This document shows, piece after piece, positions 1-7,169 of a stretch of DNA of 64,000 nt. The notes below the pieces were generated by a model, which saw only the letters and a program-made list of their open reading frames with translations, was not told where the DNA came from and did not search any database. Source of the DNA: JARRON01 sp037383845 (GTDB lineage Bacteria; Pseudomonadota; Gammaproteobacteria; Steroidobacterales; XN24); contig JARRON010000031.1 in assembly GCA_037383845.1 (NCBI GenBank), positions 1 through 64,000 on the forward strand. The letters are read 5' to 3'. The position numbers and the translations under genes were made by a program. Position 1 is the first letter of the stretch; every line of letters begins with the position of its first letter.

Positions 1-67
1 CGACCCGGGCGGTCGCGCCCGCACACAGGAGGGCAAGTATCAGCAGGCAGACGGCAGGTCGCGACAT
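1..67 (-). CDS. Start of an exported protein (partial)
   Basis: Only the first 22 codons lie in the window; the gene continues beyond base 1. The ATG at 67 opens a peptide MSRPAVCLLILALLCAGATA that looks like a classic signal peptide: a positive N-terminus, a leucine-rich core and an AxA-type cleavage site. The mature protein is not visible, so no function can be given. It follows the glycine-zipper gene on the same strand with about 50 bp between them and may be cotranscribed with it. Confidence 0.5.
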   Translation of the reverse strand, partial: MSRPAVCLLILALLCAGATARV

Positions 68-117
68 TTCACCGATTGTCGTGGACCGCCGACGCCTGCG
101 CAACGCGGGCCGGATTC

Positions 118-717
118 CTATCCGGCGCCCACGGGCCGCAGCTCCACGTCAACGGCGATGCGGCTCCCCGGATGAGTCCGGGTCCGGGTGGTAAAAGTCC
201 GGCCCTCATACTCGTATGTGACCAGGTAGCCATTCGGCTCCTGTTCGTAGTGAGTCTCGTAGGCGACATCACACCGCTCCACGGTGCGGTACCGGGCCCG
301 GCTGTAACGGGTCTTCCGGTGACCCGGGGGCGCGGCGTACGGGTCGTACTCGTCCCGCCGGACGACGTCATTGGCCACAGCCGCGCCGATGATCGTTCCG
401 ATGACCGTCATGGCGTCACGGCCCCGGCCGTCGCCGAACTGGCGACCGACCACGCCGCCGATAATGCCCCCCGCCACCGTCGGCAGGGCGCTGTCCCGGC
501 CCGCCCCGCCGGGGCGGCCATAGCCGCGCCCCGGGTAGTCGACCCGCTCCAGCTCTTCGTAGCACTCCCGGCGGGGAACGCTCCGTTCCACGGTCCGGTA
601 AAGGGGCGTGACATCCACCACCCGGGCGTACTCCCGGTAACCCTCCGGGCCGTGTCCCGCCCAGGCCGCCGCCGGCAGCGCCAGCAGGCTGACAAGCGCG
701 ATTGAGGTTCGGTTCAT
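118..717 (-). CDS. Glycine-zipper (2TM-type) envelope protein
   Basis: A 199-residue exported protein with an N-terminal signal peptide (MNRTSIALVSLLALPAAAWA). Around residues 90–125 are glycine-spaced hydrophobic stretches (GGIIGGVVGRQFGDGRG, then VIGTIIGAAVAND) typical of the glycine zipper 2TM / Rick-17kDa-like family, whose members are small outer-membrane or periplasmic proteins. The rest is rich in Tyr, Arg and Glu, with paired cysteines (ECYEE, RCDVAYE) that could form a disulfide. An upstream ATG at 750 is possible, but the ATG at 717 starts the signal peptide directly. The gene diverges from the envelope operon beginning at 895. The molecular role is not established for this family. 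Confidence 0.75.
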   Translation of the reverse strand: MNRTSIALVSLLALPAAAWAGHGPEGYREYARVVDVTPLYRTVERSVPRRECYEELERVDYPGRGYGRPGGAGRDSALPTVAGGIIGGVVGRQFGDGRGRDAMTVIGTIIGAAVANDVVRRDEYDPYAAPPGHRKTRYSRARYRTVERCDVAYETHYEQEPNGYLVTYEYEGRTFTTRTRTHPGSRIAVDVELRPVGAG

Positions 718-894
718 GGCTCGTTCTCCCGTCTTTGGCCGGACGGGCACGATCGCCCGCCCGTGACGAGATGCTGCTCCGGCGAGGATGAATCGCCGCT
801 GAACGCGCCGTTCAGCCCCGATTCAGGAACGCCGTCGCAGCATGTGGTCCAGGCGCCGGGCTCCCGGCGCCAAGCGATGCAGGAGACAGCGATC

Positions 895-1683
895 ATGACG
901 AAGACACCGCTTGGCTTGCTCCTGGGGTCCGCCGCCCTGGCAGCCCTCGCCCTCCTGCCGGGCGGGCCGGCAGCCGCGACAGCGCCGGGGCCCTCGCTGC
1001 AGCTCTTCCCGACCAACGTTATCGAGGACATCCGGACCACGGGACAGGTGGCCGAGGCCATGGAGCAGGGACTGCAGGACGTGATCGCCCGGCTGGACGC
1101 GCAGCAGCAGCTGTACAACGACAGCAAGTGTGACGGCGCCGTGGACGACCCCGGCTGCGAGCAGCTGGCCCGCCAGCTGGGCGCGACTTACCTGNNNNNN
1201 NNNNNNNNNNNNNNNNNCACCCGCGTGAGCCTCGAGCAGCGCCTCTCCAGCGAGCTGGGCCGCGGCATGACCCCGTGGCAGCTGCAGGAAACCCTGCTCG
1301 GCAAAACCGCCACCGGCAAGGCGACCGAGCCGAAGCTGAGGGGACGCTCCGGCCTCCGCCTCAGCCAGCGCTTCCGGCAGTACTACAGCCTGGTGGCCAA
1401 CTCCGGCGGGCCCTCCAGCCCGGCCATGGCCGTGATCGCCTCCGACATTTACCTGGACATGGCGGAGGCCTCCGTACTCATCGCCCAGACCCGGGAGGAA
1501 ATCGCCCGGGCCACCCTCATGGAAGAGCTGAACCAGTCATTCGGGACCATCACGCCGGAAATGCAGTCTGTCGTGGACGGCGTGAAGACCATCCTCTTCG
1601 GCGAGGGCGTAGCCCTTCCGGCGGTGGCCGACGCACCGGCCGCCGGGGAGTCCGGGGAATTCGTCAGTGAACTGGCCTGGTAA
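895..1683 (+). CDS. Exported protein of unknown function, first gene of envelope operon
   Basis: A 262-residue protein with a signal peptide (residues 1–26, ending PAAATA). The ATG at 895 follows an AGGAG ribosome site 10 bp upstream. A run of 23 Ns (1195–1217) hides eight codons; the reading frame is the same on both sides, so the gap size is probably close to correct. The mature part is helical, with one cysteine pair (SKCDGAVDDPGCEQ). I do not recognise a domain. It is the first of eight tightly spaced genes encoding membrane and periplasmic proteins, so it is most likely a periplasmic component of that system. Confidence 0.75.
   Translation: MTKTPLGLLLGSAALAALALLPGGPAAATAPGPSLQLFPTNVIEDIRTTGQVAEAMEQGLQDVIARLDAQQQLYNDSKCDGAVDDPGCEQLARQLGATYLXXXXXXXXTRVSLEQRLSSELGRGMTPWQLQETLLGKTATGKATEPKLRGRSGLRLSQRFRQYYSLVANSGGPSSPAMAVIASDIYLDMAEASVLIAQTREEIARATLMEELNQSFGTITPEMQSVVDGVKTILFGEGVALPAVADAPAAGESGEFVSELAW
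1195..1217. other. Assembly gap (23 N)
   Basis: These 23 undetermined bases lie inside the gene at 895–1683. The frame before and after the gap agrees only if the true length is 23 bp or differs from it by a multiple of three. A gap this small usually marks a scaffold join or a low-coverage GC-rich spot rather than a biological feature. Confidence 0.99.
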
Positions 1684-1696
1684 ACGGGAGGCCGCC

Positions 1697-2242
1697 ATGC
1701 AACCACGCACAACCCTTGCGCCCATACTTGCCGCCGCTGCCCTGGCTGTCGCCGGCTGCGCCACCAGTCCCGGGGCCTGCGAGCTGGCGGACACGAACCG
1801 TTCAGAGGCAGCCTTTGCCGGGGCCCGGACAGCCCTGGCCGGGGGCTGCGAGACGCATTTCTTCACCTACCTGGACCAGCTCCTGGAGGTGGCCGAGGAA
1901 GACCCCGGCCCGGTCCAGAAGGAGCGTTTCAGCGAGTTCCTGGTGTGGTCGGCGGACCAGGGCGTCATCAGCCGGAAACAGGCACAGACCCTCTACAACC
2001 GCTACTTCAACGTGAAGTTTGTCAGCCTTGCCGGCGACTACAACAACTGCAGCTCCACCTGCCGCCGGCCTGCCGCCGTGCTGGCGGACATGGAGGCCGA
2101 ACTTCGTGACAAGGAGCAGGGCCTGTTGAAGATCAGCCGGGACGCGGACAGCTATTACCGTGCGAACCGCCTGCTCCAGGAATCGGAGCTGGTGCTGGAG
2201 GCGACCTGTCGCGCCTGCGACGTCAGGAGCGCCTCCCGGTGA
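1697..2242 (+). CDS. Small lipoprotein of envelope operon
   Basis: A 181-residue protein whose N-terminus ends in the lipobox LAVAGC, so it should be lipidated at Cys18 and anchored in a membrane. The mature region is mostly alpha-helical and has scattered cysteines (GGCETHF, NCSSTC, TCRACD) that could form disulfides in the periplasm. No family is recognised. The start lies 13 bp after the previous stop, and the stop overlaps the GTG start of the next gene (GTGA), so translation is probably coupled to the ExbB-like gene. Confidence 0.75.
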   Translation: MQPRTTLAPILAAAALAVAGCATSPGACELADTNRSEAAFAGARTALAGGCETHFFTYLDQLLEVAEEDPGPVQKERFSEFLVWSADQGVISRKQAQTLYNRYFNVKFVSLAGDYNNCSSTCRRPAAVLADMEAELRDKEQGLLKISRDADSYYRANRLLQESELVLEATCRACDVRSASR

Positions 2243-2853
2243 CCCCCGGCGGACGCAGTTTCCTGCAGGGCCTCGTCGCGGGCGCGGCAGTCGCGACCGG
2301 AGCCGGCGTCCTCGCCGGGGCCCTGCTTTTCACCCCGGAGCCGGTGAGTTCTGCGTTCGCGGGATGGGTGGAACGGAATCTCGGCCTTGCCGCCGGGGCC
2401 TTTTTGCTGGTGCTGCTGGCCTGGCTGGTCACCCTGCTCAGGCTTCGGGCCGCCCTGGCCGCAGGAGGACCCGCCGAACGGATCTCGCATCTGGACGGGC
2501 TGGCCGACGTCTGGGTCGGGCTTTTCTTCGGCGTCGGGGTGATATGGACGGCAGTGGGGATGCGTGCGGCGCTGCTCCACGCGATCGGGCCGGGTGCAGA
2601 GGCCATCGGCGGACCCGGCATGCTCGCCCGGCTTGTGGACGGCGGCATCCTGCTGGCTCTTTCCTCCACCATCGCCGGCGGGATCGGCGGCTACGTCATG
2701 CGGGTGATACGCAGTCTGTGGCTGGGCCCGGCCCTGCGCCGTTTCTACCGGGCCGAGGCGGGCCGTGAGCTGGCGGAAATCCGGACGGTCCTCGCCGGCA
2801 TCCATGACCGACTCGGGCGACCCGGCTATCCCGCGGCAGGAGGAGAGACTTGA
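2239..2853 (+). CDS. MotA/TolQ/ExbB-like four-helix inner-membrane protein
   Basis: A 204-residue membrane protein starting at GTG in a GTGA overlap. Hydrophobic helices lie near residues 8–30, 45–66, 90–113 and 135–160. The last one (GGILLALSSTIAGGIGGYV) resembles the conserved final helix of MotA/TolQ/ExbB proton channels, with an ALxxT-x2-G pattern and a following Arg. The large cytoplasmic loop of MotA is missing and the protein is short for the family. The next gene has an ExbD/TolR-like layout, which supports reading the two as an ion-driven stator pair. That assignment is inference from pattern and context; a generic membrane protein remains possible. Confidence 0.5.
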   Translation: MTPGGRSFLQGLVAGAAVATGAGVLAGALLFTPEPVSSAFAGWVERNLGLAAGAFLLVLLAWLVTLLRLRAALAAGGPAERISHLDGLADVWVGLFFGVGVIWTAVGMRAALLHAIGPGAEAIGGPGMLARLVDGGILLALSSTIAGGIGGYVMRVIRSLWLGPALRRFYRAEAGRELAEIRTVLAGIHDRLGRPGYPAAGGET

Positions 2854-3533
2854 TCCACCAGGATCATCTCCAGTCCCCGGGCGCGAACCACGGCTCCCCG
2901 GAATCGGAGCTTCAGACCGACGTGATGCGATTCTTCGCCCTGCTGGCAATCTGCCTGCTGGCGCTGATGTCCGTCACGGAGGAACCCGGGCCGGGGCAAA
3001 CGCCCGCAGAGCCGCTGGCGGAGCCGCCCCGCCGGGTGCCGGCGGCGCGTCCGCCCCGGGCGCCGCCGCCTGAAGCGACGCCCGCCCGGCCGGCACCCGC
3101 AGAGGCTGCGGCCGCTGCCCCGCCGGTCCCGGCGGAGTCGGCCCAGCCACCGCAGCCCGCGGCGCCGGGGGTGTCGAACGAGTCGGTTTCCCTGCGCTTT
3201 GCCACCGCCGAGGCCCTGATGCGCCTCGAGACCGTCGGCGAAGTCCGGATCTTCGCCACTTCCGCGGCCGGAAGCTTCCGCTGGTCGCAGCACCAGCGCC
3301 GGTTCGTTCCGGCCTCCCTGCCGGAAGCCCTTTACCTGATGGACCCGGCCACCATTCCGGCATCCCTCTCCGCGGGCCTGGAGAGGGCCGGTGGCGATGC
3401 CGCCGATGCCCGCTGGGGTGTCACCCTCTCCCCGGCCATCCGCCGGCGGCTTTCCACCGAGCTTGCCGGCGGTGCCCGTGGCCTCTGGCTGATCGACGCG
3501 GCGGGCCGGGTCGTGCCCTCGGAGGGCTCCTGA
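2850..3533 (+). CDS. ExbD/TolR-like single-span membrane protein with proline-rich linker
   Basis: A 227-residue protein starting at TTG (TTGA overlap) behind a strong AGGAGGAG ribosome site. After about 22 cytoplasmic residues an aspartate (LQTDVMRFF) stands just before the only transmembrane helix (about 27–44), as in ExbD/TolR, where this Asp is essential. Next comes a roughly 60-residue Pro/Ala-rich linker suited to crossing the periplasm, then a globular domain (about 110–227). The domain is not a recognisable TolR fold by eye. The pairing with the ExbB-like gene suggests a stator that transmits membrane energy to the cell wall or outer membrane. Confidence 0.5.
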   Translation: MIHQDHLQSPGANHGSPESELQTDVMRFFALLAICLLALMSVTEEPGPGQTPAEPLAEPPRRVPAARPPRAPPPEATPARPAPAEAAAAAPPVPAESAQPPQPAAPGVSNESVSLRFATAEALMRLETVGEVRIFATSAAGSFRWSQHQRRFVPASLPEALYLMDPATIPASLSAGLERAGGDAADARWGVTLSPAIRRRLSTELAGGARGLWLIDAAGRVVPSEGS

Positions 3534-4792
3534 TGAGACGCCTGGCTACCCTGGCCGTCCTGTGGGCCCTGCTGGCCGCCTGTGCCGGCCCCCGCCAGGC
3601 ATCGCCCCGCCTGACGCCCGCGGGGGACACGCCCTCAGGCTGGGTCGATGCGGAGCTTGCTCCCGTGCTGGCCCAGCGGCTGGCCGGCCACCCGCGATTC
3701 GCCGGCCAGGCGCTGGTGATCGGGCTTCCCGCCGGGGTGCACCCGACCACGCGGCTGGAGGACCGCCTGAACCGCATGCTGGAGAGCCGCCTGATGCACG
3801 CGCCCGGCCTTCGACTCGCGGCCGCGCCGGACGACGGCTGCGCCCGGGGTGACTACCAGGTGGGCTTCGCCGTCTCCCCCGCCGAGTCGGCGTGGCGCGT
3901 GGAGCTGCGGGTGCTGGAGGTCGCCAGCGGCGAATGGGTGACCGGCGTGGCCGATTCCTGGGAGGGCCCGCTGTCCCGCCGGGACCTGGCCGACCAGGGC
4001 GCCCCCGCCACCGTCCAGGCGGCAGGCAGCCGTGCGCGCCCCTTCGACGCGTCAGAGCAGGAGCCGCTGGCCCGCAGCCTGGCCCGGGGCCTCTCCTGCC
4101 AGCTGGTGGCCGCCGGCCTGGAGACCGGTCCGGTGGCAGCATCGCCGGATGCCGGGCCACTGGGAGCCCGGATCGCGGCCCTTCTGGCAGAGCTGCCCCA
4201 TCCCCGGGGGGCTGGCCCATCGTGGCGTCTGTCCGTCGAGCGTCGTCCGCTGGAATCTGGCCTGGTCCAGGTCACCGCCGTTTTGGGCACGCCTGCGGCC
4301 AGCCTCCGTATCAGCCGCCACGTCGCAGACAGCCGCGTGGTCCCAATCGCCGTCCCGGCCTCGTCCCTCCCGGCCTCGTCCCTTCCGGCCCCGATCCTGA
4401 GCACGGTGGCCTGCGGCCCCGGGTGCGCGGGCGTGCACCTTCGCGCCGCGCCAGAAGCTGCGCTTTTTGCCGTCGGGCCGGGCGGCGTACTGGAAAATGC
4501 CGCTCCCTGCGCGATCCCCGGGACGCGCCTCGGAGGCCGGCTCATCAAGATGAATGTCGCCCACGGGGAGGTCCGGGAGTTCCTGGCCGTTACCGCGGCG
4601 GCAGATTATGCCCCCCGCCTGGAAGCAATCCTCGACCGGGCGCCGCCGGGATGTGGCCGCGCGGCCGCCCGCGGGCCAGCACCCACCCTGCGGGAGCTCG
4701 AGCGACTGGCCGCGGAGGCCGGGCCCGGGCTGGCGTGGACCCGCCTCTACGTGGACGCGGGACTGCCCCGGCGCGGAGGCCGGTGGCGATGA
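3533..4792 (+). CDS. Large lipoprotein of envelope operon, unknown function
   Basis: A 419-residue protein with a signal sequence ending in the lipobox LLAACA, so it is predicted to be a lipoprotein. The start ATG overlaps the previous stop by one base (TGATG) and its own stop overlaps the next start (ATGA). The first half has mixed alpha/beta character with paired cysteines. The second half contains a short duplicated run (PASSLPASSLPAP) and a CGPGCAGVHL cysteine pair. No domain is recognised. As the largest lipoprotein of the operon it may be the outer-membrane-side partner of the ExbB/ExbD-like pair; this is inference. Confidence 0.7.
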   Translation: MRRLATLAVLWALLAACAGPRQASPRLTPAGDTPSGWVDAELAPVLAQRLAGHPRFAGQALVIGLPAGVHPTTRLEDRLNRMLESRLMHAPGLRLAAAPDDGCARGDYQVGFAVSPAESAWRVELRVLEVASGEWVTGVADSWEGPLSRRDLADQGAPATVQAAGSRARPFDASEQEPLARSLARGLSCQLVAAGLETGPVAASPDAGPLGARIAALLAELPHPRGAGPSWRLSVERRPLESGLVQVTAVLGTPAASLRISRHVADSRVVPIAVPASSLPASSLPAPILSTVACGPGCAGVHLRAAPEAALFAVGPGGVLENAAPCAIPGTRLGGRLIKMNVAHGEVREFLAVTAAADYAPRLEAILDRAPPGCGRAAARGPAPTLRELERLAAEAGPGLAWTRLYVDAGLPRRGGRWR

Positions 4793-5403
4793 TGCGCGCA
4801 GCCGGTTTCCTGCTGGGGTTCACGGCTGTGGGCCTGATCGCCGCCTCTCTTCTCGGGGTCACGCCCCGGGATTTTCCGGAGCCACCAGCCGCCGCGGAAA
4901 GCCCGGCCCCCCCTTCGGTTCCGCCAGAGGGTCGGCGGACCGACACGGAATCCGCCGCGGCCGCCGCGCACCCCACCGCCGCCCGGGACACGGTCGCCGA
5001 CAAGCCCCTGCACGCCGAAGCGCCCGCCGGGGGCCGGGACGCGGAAGACCGCCCTGAACACGCGCGGGCGACAGGCGCCGCAGAAGCTGTGCAGACTGCG
5101 CGACCCCCTGAGGCCGGTGAAACGTCCACGGGGCCGGGCGCTCCGCAGGACGACATGGCGAGCGGCAAACCGGCTGACCTCCCGGCCACGGCCGCCACGG
5201 TCATCTGGGCGCCGTTTCACAGCGAGCGGGCGGCGCGGGGCTTCGCCGAGCACCTTGGCGACCGCTACCGCGTTGCCACTTCGGTGCGCAGGGACGGCCC
5301 CGGTCGCTATCTGGTCGTTCTCGATGCGACAGACGAGGCACTGGCAGACCAGCTGGATCGGCTTCGCACAGCCGGCCTGGACGTCAGGAGCCCGGCACGA
5401 TGA
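4789..5403 (+). CDS. Membrane-anchored protein with C-terminal SPOR-like domain
   Basis: A 204-residue protein. An N-terminal helix (about 4–22) anchors it, residues 27–140 are a low-complexity Ala/Pro/Glu linker, and residues 143–202 form a compact domain (WAPFHSERAARGFAEHL, RYLVVLDATDEALADQLDRL). That layout and the beta-alpha-beta pattern resemble SPOR domains, which bind peptidoglycan lacking stem peptides. Sequence identity to SPOR is weak by eye. The start is set by the ATGA overlap, and it overlaps the lytic transglycosylase start the same way. A wall-binding role fits the neighbouring transglycosylase. Confidence 0.5.
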   Translation: MMRAAGFLLGFTAVGLIAASLLGVTPRDFPEPPAAAESPAPPSVPPEGRRTDTESAAAAAHPTAARDTVADKPLHAEAPAGGRDAEDRPEHARATGAAEAVQTARPPEAGETSTGPGAPQDDMASGKPADLPATAATVIWAPFHSERAARGFAEHLGDRYRVATSVRRDGPGRYLVVLDATDEALADQLDRLRTAGLDVRSPAR

Positions 5404-6137
5404 GGTGGCCGTGGCTCCTTGTCCTGGGCCTGCTGCCGGCCCTCGCCTGGGGAAACGAGGCGCGGCTGGCCTGGCGGCAGTACCTGGCTTCCGAGGCCGA
5501 CAAACCGCCGGCGATGGAGTTTCCGTACCAGGGCTGCTTCGAGTCCGCCGCCCGGCGCCACGACCTGCCCGTGTCGCTGCTGATCGCCGTAGCCCGCGGT
5601 GAGAGCAATTTCAACGCCCGGGCGGTTTCCCACGCCGGGGCTCACGGCGTCATGCAGATCCTGTGGCCGGACACCGCCCGCGAGCTGGGCTTCGTCCAGG
5701 TGGATGACCTCTACCAGCCCTGTCGCAACATCGATGCCGGCGCCCGCTATCTCCGGATGATGCTGGACCGCTACGACGGCGACCTGCACCTTGCCCTGGC
5801 GGCCTACAACTACGGCCCGGGCCGCATTGCCGGCGGTGACCAGCCCGTTCCCGCCGGGGCAGCCTGGTACAGCGGCTATATCCGGCGCCACCTGGATTTC
5901 GTTCTCAACGGCCGGGGACGCTGGGACAGCCAGGCCGAGCACACGGTGGCAGTGTTCTCCCGGCCCTGGCGGGCGGAAGCGCTCGTTGGCGCCCTGTCAA
6001 GACGTGCGCCGGACGTTCGGCTGGACTGGTTCCGCGAGGACGTGGACGCCTTTCGCGTGGTTCTCGTGGCCGCCTCCCGGGACGAGCTGGCCAGGTCCAA
6101 GACGACGCTCTCGCAGCTGGGCTGGAGATTCCGTTGA
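5400..6137 (+). CDS. Family 1 (SLT-type) lytic transglycosylase
   Basis: A 245-residue exported enzyme with a signal peptide (1–18). The catalytic domain spans about residues 45–165 and shows the family motifs in order: VARGESNF with catalytic Glu68, HGVMQI around residue 82, and AAYNYGPG. Such enzymes cut the MurNAc-GlcNAc bond of peptidoglycan to give 1,6-anhydro products in the periplasm. The C-terminal about 60 residues form a small extra domain with an RxDWFREDVDAFRVVLVA stretch that may be another SPOR-like module. It is coupled by ATGA to the SPOR-like gene upstream and by TTGA to the next gene. Confidence 0.85.
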   Translation: MRWPWLLVLGLLPALAWGNEARLAWRQYLASEADKPPAMEFPYQGCFESAARRHDLPVSLLIAVARGESNFNARAVSHAGAHGVMQILWPDTARELGFVQVDDLYQPCRNIDAGARYLRMMLDRYDGDLHLALAAYNYGPGRIAGGDQPVPAGAAWYSGYIRRHLDFVLNGRGRWDSQAEHTVAVFSRPWRAEALVGALSRRAPDVRLDWFREDVDAFRVVLVAASRDELARSKTTLSQLGWRFR

Positions 6138-6469
6138 AGACTCTCCTGGTGCTGGCACTGCTGGCGACAACCGGGCCGCCCGGCATGGATACCCGGTGGC
6201 TGAGCTTTACGCCCGTTTACAGGAGCGCACCGGAATGTCATCCGGAGACCGCGCGTCGCCTCGGAGTCCCGCTGGCCGGGCAAGCCCGTCCCCCGGCATC
6301 CTGCGACGCCGGCCCACCGGAAATCGCCGGCTGGAAGATGAGCCCGCCCTCGCCGTCCCTGGCGGGCACTCGCCTGCTGACCGCGCGGGCGTCGGACGAC
6401 GATCCGGGCACTCCGCGGAACGCCACGCCCCAGGGCCCCGCGAAAAGTACGCAAGCCCAGGAGTTGTAG
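6134..6469 (+). CDS. Small exported protein, last gene of envelope operon
   Basis: A 111-residue frame starting at TTG in a TTGA overlap with the transglycosylase stop. The N-terminus (MKTLLVLALLATTGPPG) looks like a signal peptide and the rest is proline-rich with two cysteines. No family is recognised. The start rests on the overlap pattern shared by the whole operon. If that is wrong, the frame may not be translated. Confidence 0.45.
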   Translation: MKTLLVLALLATTGPPGMDTRWLSFTPVYRSAPECHPETARRLGVPLAGQARPPASCDAGPPEIAGWKMSPPSPSLAGTRLLTARASDDDPGTPRNATPQGPAKSTQAQEL

Positions 6470-6481
6470 AGTTTTTCTCCA

Positions 6482-6571
6482 CGGAAAAACCCCGCCGGCC
6501 CGAATCCGGACCCGCGGCGGTGGCCGAAAGTCCTTCCCGGAAACAACCACAACCCCAGGGGAGTTTTTCCG
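6482..6571 (+). promoter_or_regulatory. Inverted repeat spanning the fasciclin gene leader
   Basis: A 9-base arm CGGAAAAAC (6482–6490) is exactly complementary to GTTTTTCCG (6563–6571). The second arm sits between the ribosome site GGGGAG (6558–6563) and the ATG at 6572. Pairing would close a roughly 70-base GC-rich loop and cover the start region. This could be a translational control hairpin or chance. Confidence 0.25.
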
Positions 6572-7093
6572 ATGAAGCGTTTCCTTCTTGCTTTGATTCC
6601 CGCCGCACTTCTTGCCACCGCGCCCGCAGCCAGCGCCGGGCCGAAGGGCCCGACCATCGTCGACGTCGCCATCGCCGCCAATGCCCCCGACGGGCCGTTC
6701 CCGGGCGCTTTCGACACGCTGATCACCGCCGTCCTCGCGGCCGATCCGATCGTGCTGGACACGCTGACGGGCAACGGCCAGTTCACTGTCTTCGCGCCCA
6801 CGGACGAAGCCTTCGCCAAGCTCGGGCTCAATCCCGACAACATCGGCTCGGCCTTCGATCAGCAGACGCTGACCGGGATCCTGCTGTACCACGTGGCGCA
6901 CGGCCGTCAGGCGTCCACCAGCGTGACGCGCAAGTCGCAGATTCGCATGCTGCAGTTCGGTTTCCTGTCGGCCGACGGTCTGGTCCTGACGGACAACGTG
7001 GGCCGGACTTCCACGATCCAGGTGCCTGACGTCGAGGCCGCCAACGGCGTGATCCACGGGGTCAGCGACGTGGTCCTGCCTTTCGCTCCCTGA
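6572..7093 (+). CDS. Exported fasciclin-domain protein
   Basis: A 173-residue protein with a signal peptide (1–22, ending ASA) followed by one fasciclin (FAS1) domain filling the rest. The typical landmarks are present: a long first helix region (TLITAVLAADPIVLDTL), the H1-box-like GQFTVFAPTDEAFAKL, YHV (LLYHVAHG), and the H2-like ANGVIHGVSDVVLPF at the end. Bacterial single-domain FAS1 proteins are secreted or surface adhesion-type proteins; the ligand is unknown. A ribosome site GGGGAG lies just upstream and a strong hairpin terminator follows. Confidence 0.9.
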   Translation: MKRFLLALIPAALLATAPAASAGPKGPTIVDVAIAANAPDGPFPGAFDTLITAVLAADPIVLDTLTGNGQFTVFAPTDEAFAKLGLNPDNIGSAFDQQTLTGILLYHVAHGRQASTSVTRKSQIRMLQFGFLSADGLVLTDNVGRTSTIQVPDVEAANGVIHGVSDVVLPFAP

Positions 7094-7118
7094 TACGGAA
7101 CAGACGTTTGGTCAAAGA

Positions 7119-7150
7119 AAAAGGGGCGGTGGATTTCCACCGCCCCTTTT
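7119..7150. terminator. Bidirectional rho-independent terminator
   Basis: A perfect 14-bp stem, arms AAAAGGGGCGGTGG (7119–7132) and its complement (7137–7150), has a four-base loop. The A/T run at both stem ends gives a U-tract in either direction. It lies between the convergent fasciclin and oligopeptidase genes and can stop both transcripts. Confidence 0.92.
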
Positions 7151-7169
7151 CGCGTCATGCCGGGATGGC

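Noticed and set aside
895..6469. The ExbB/ExbD-like operon considered as a Zorya-type phage-defence system.
   Set aside because: Zorya has a large ZorA tail, an OmpA-like ZorB and cytoplasmic ZorC/D/E effectors. None is present; all partners are exported or wall-directed.
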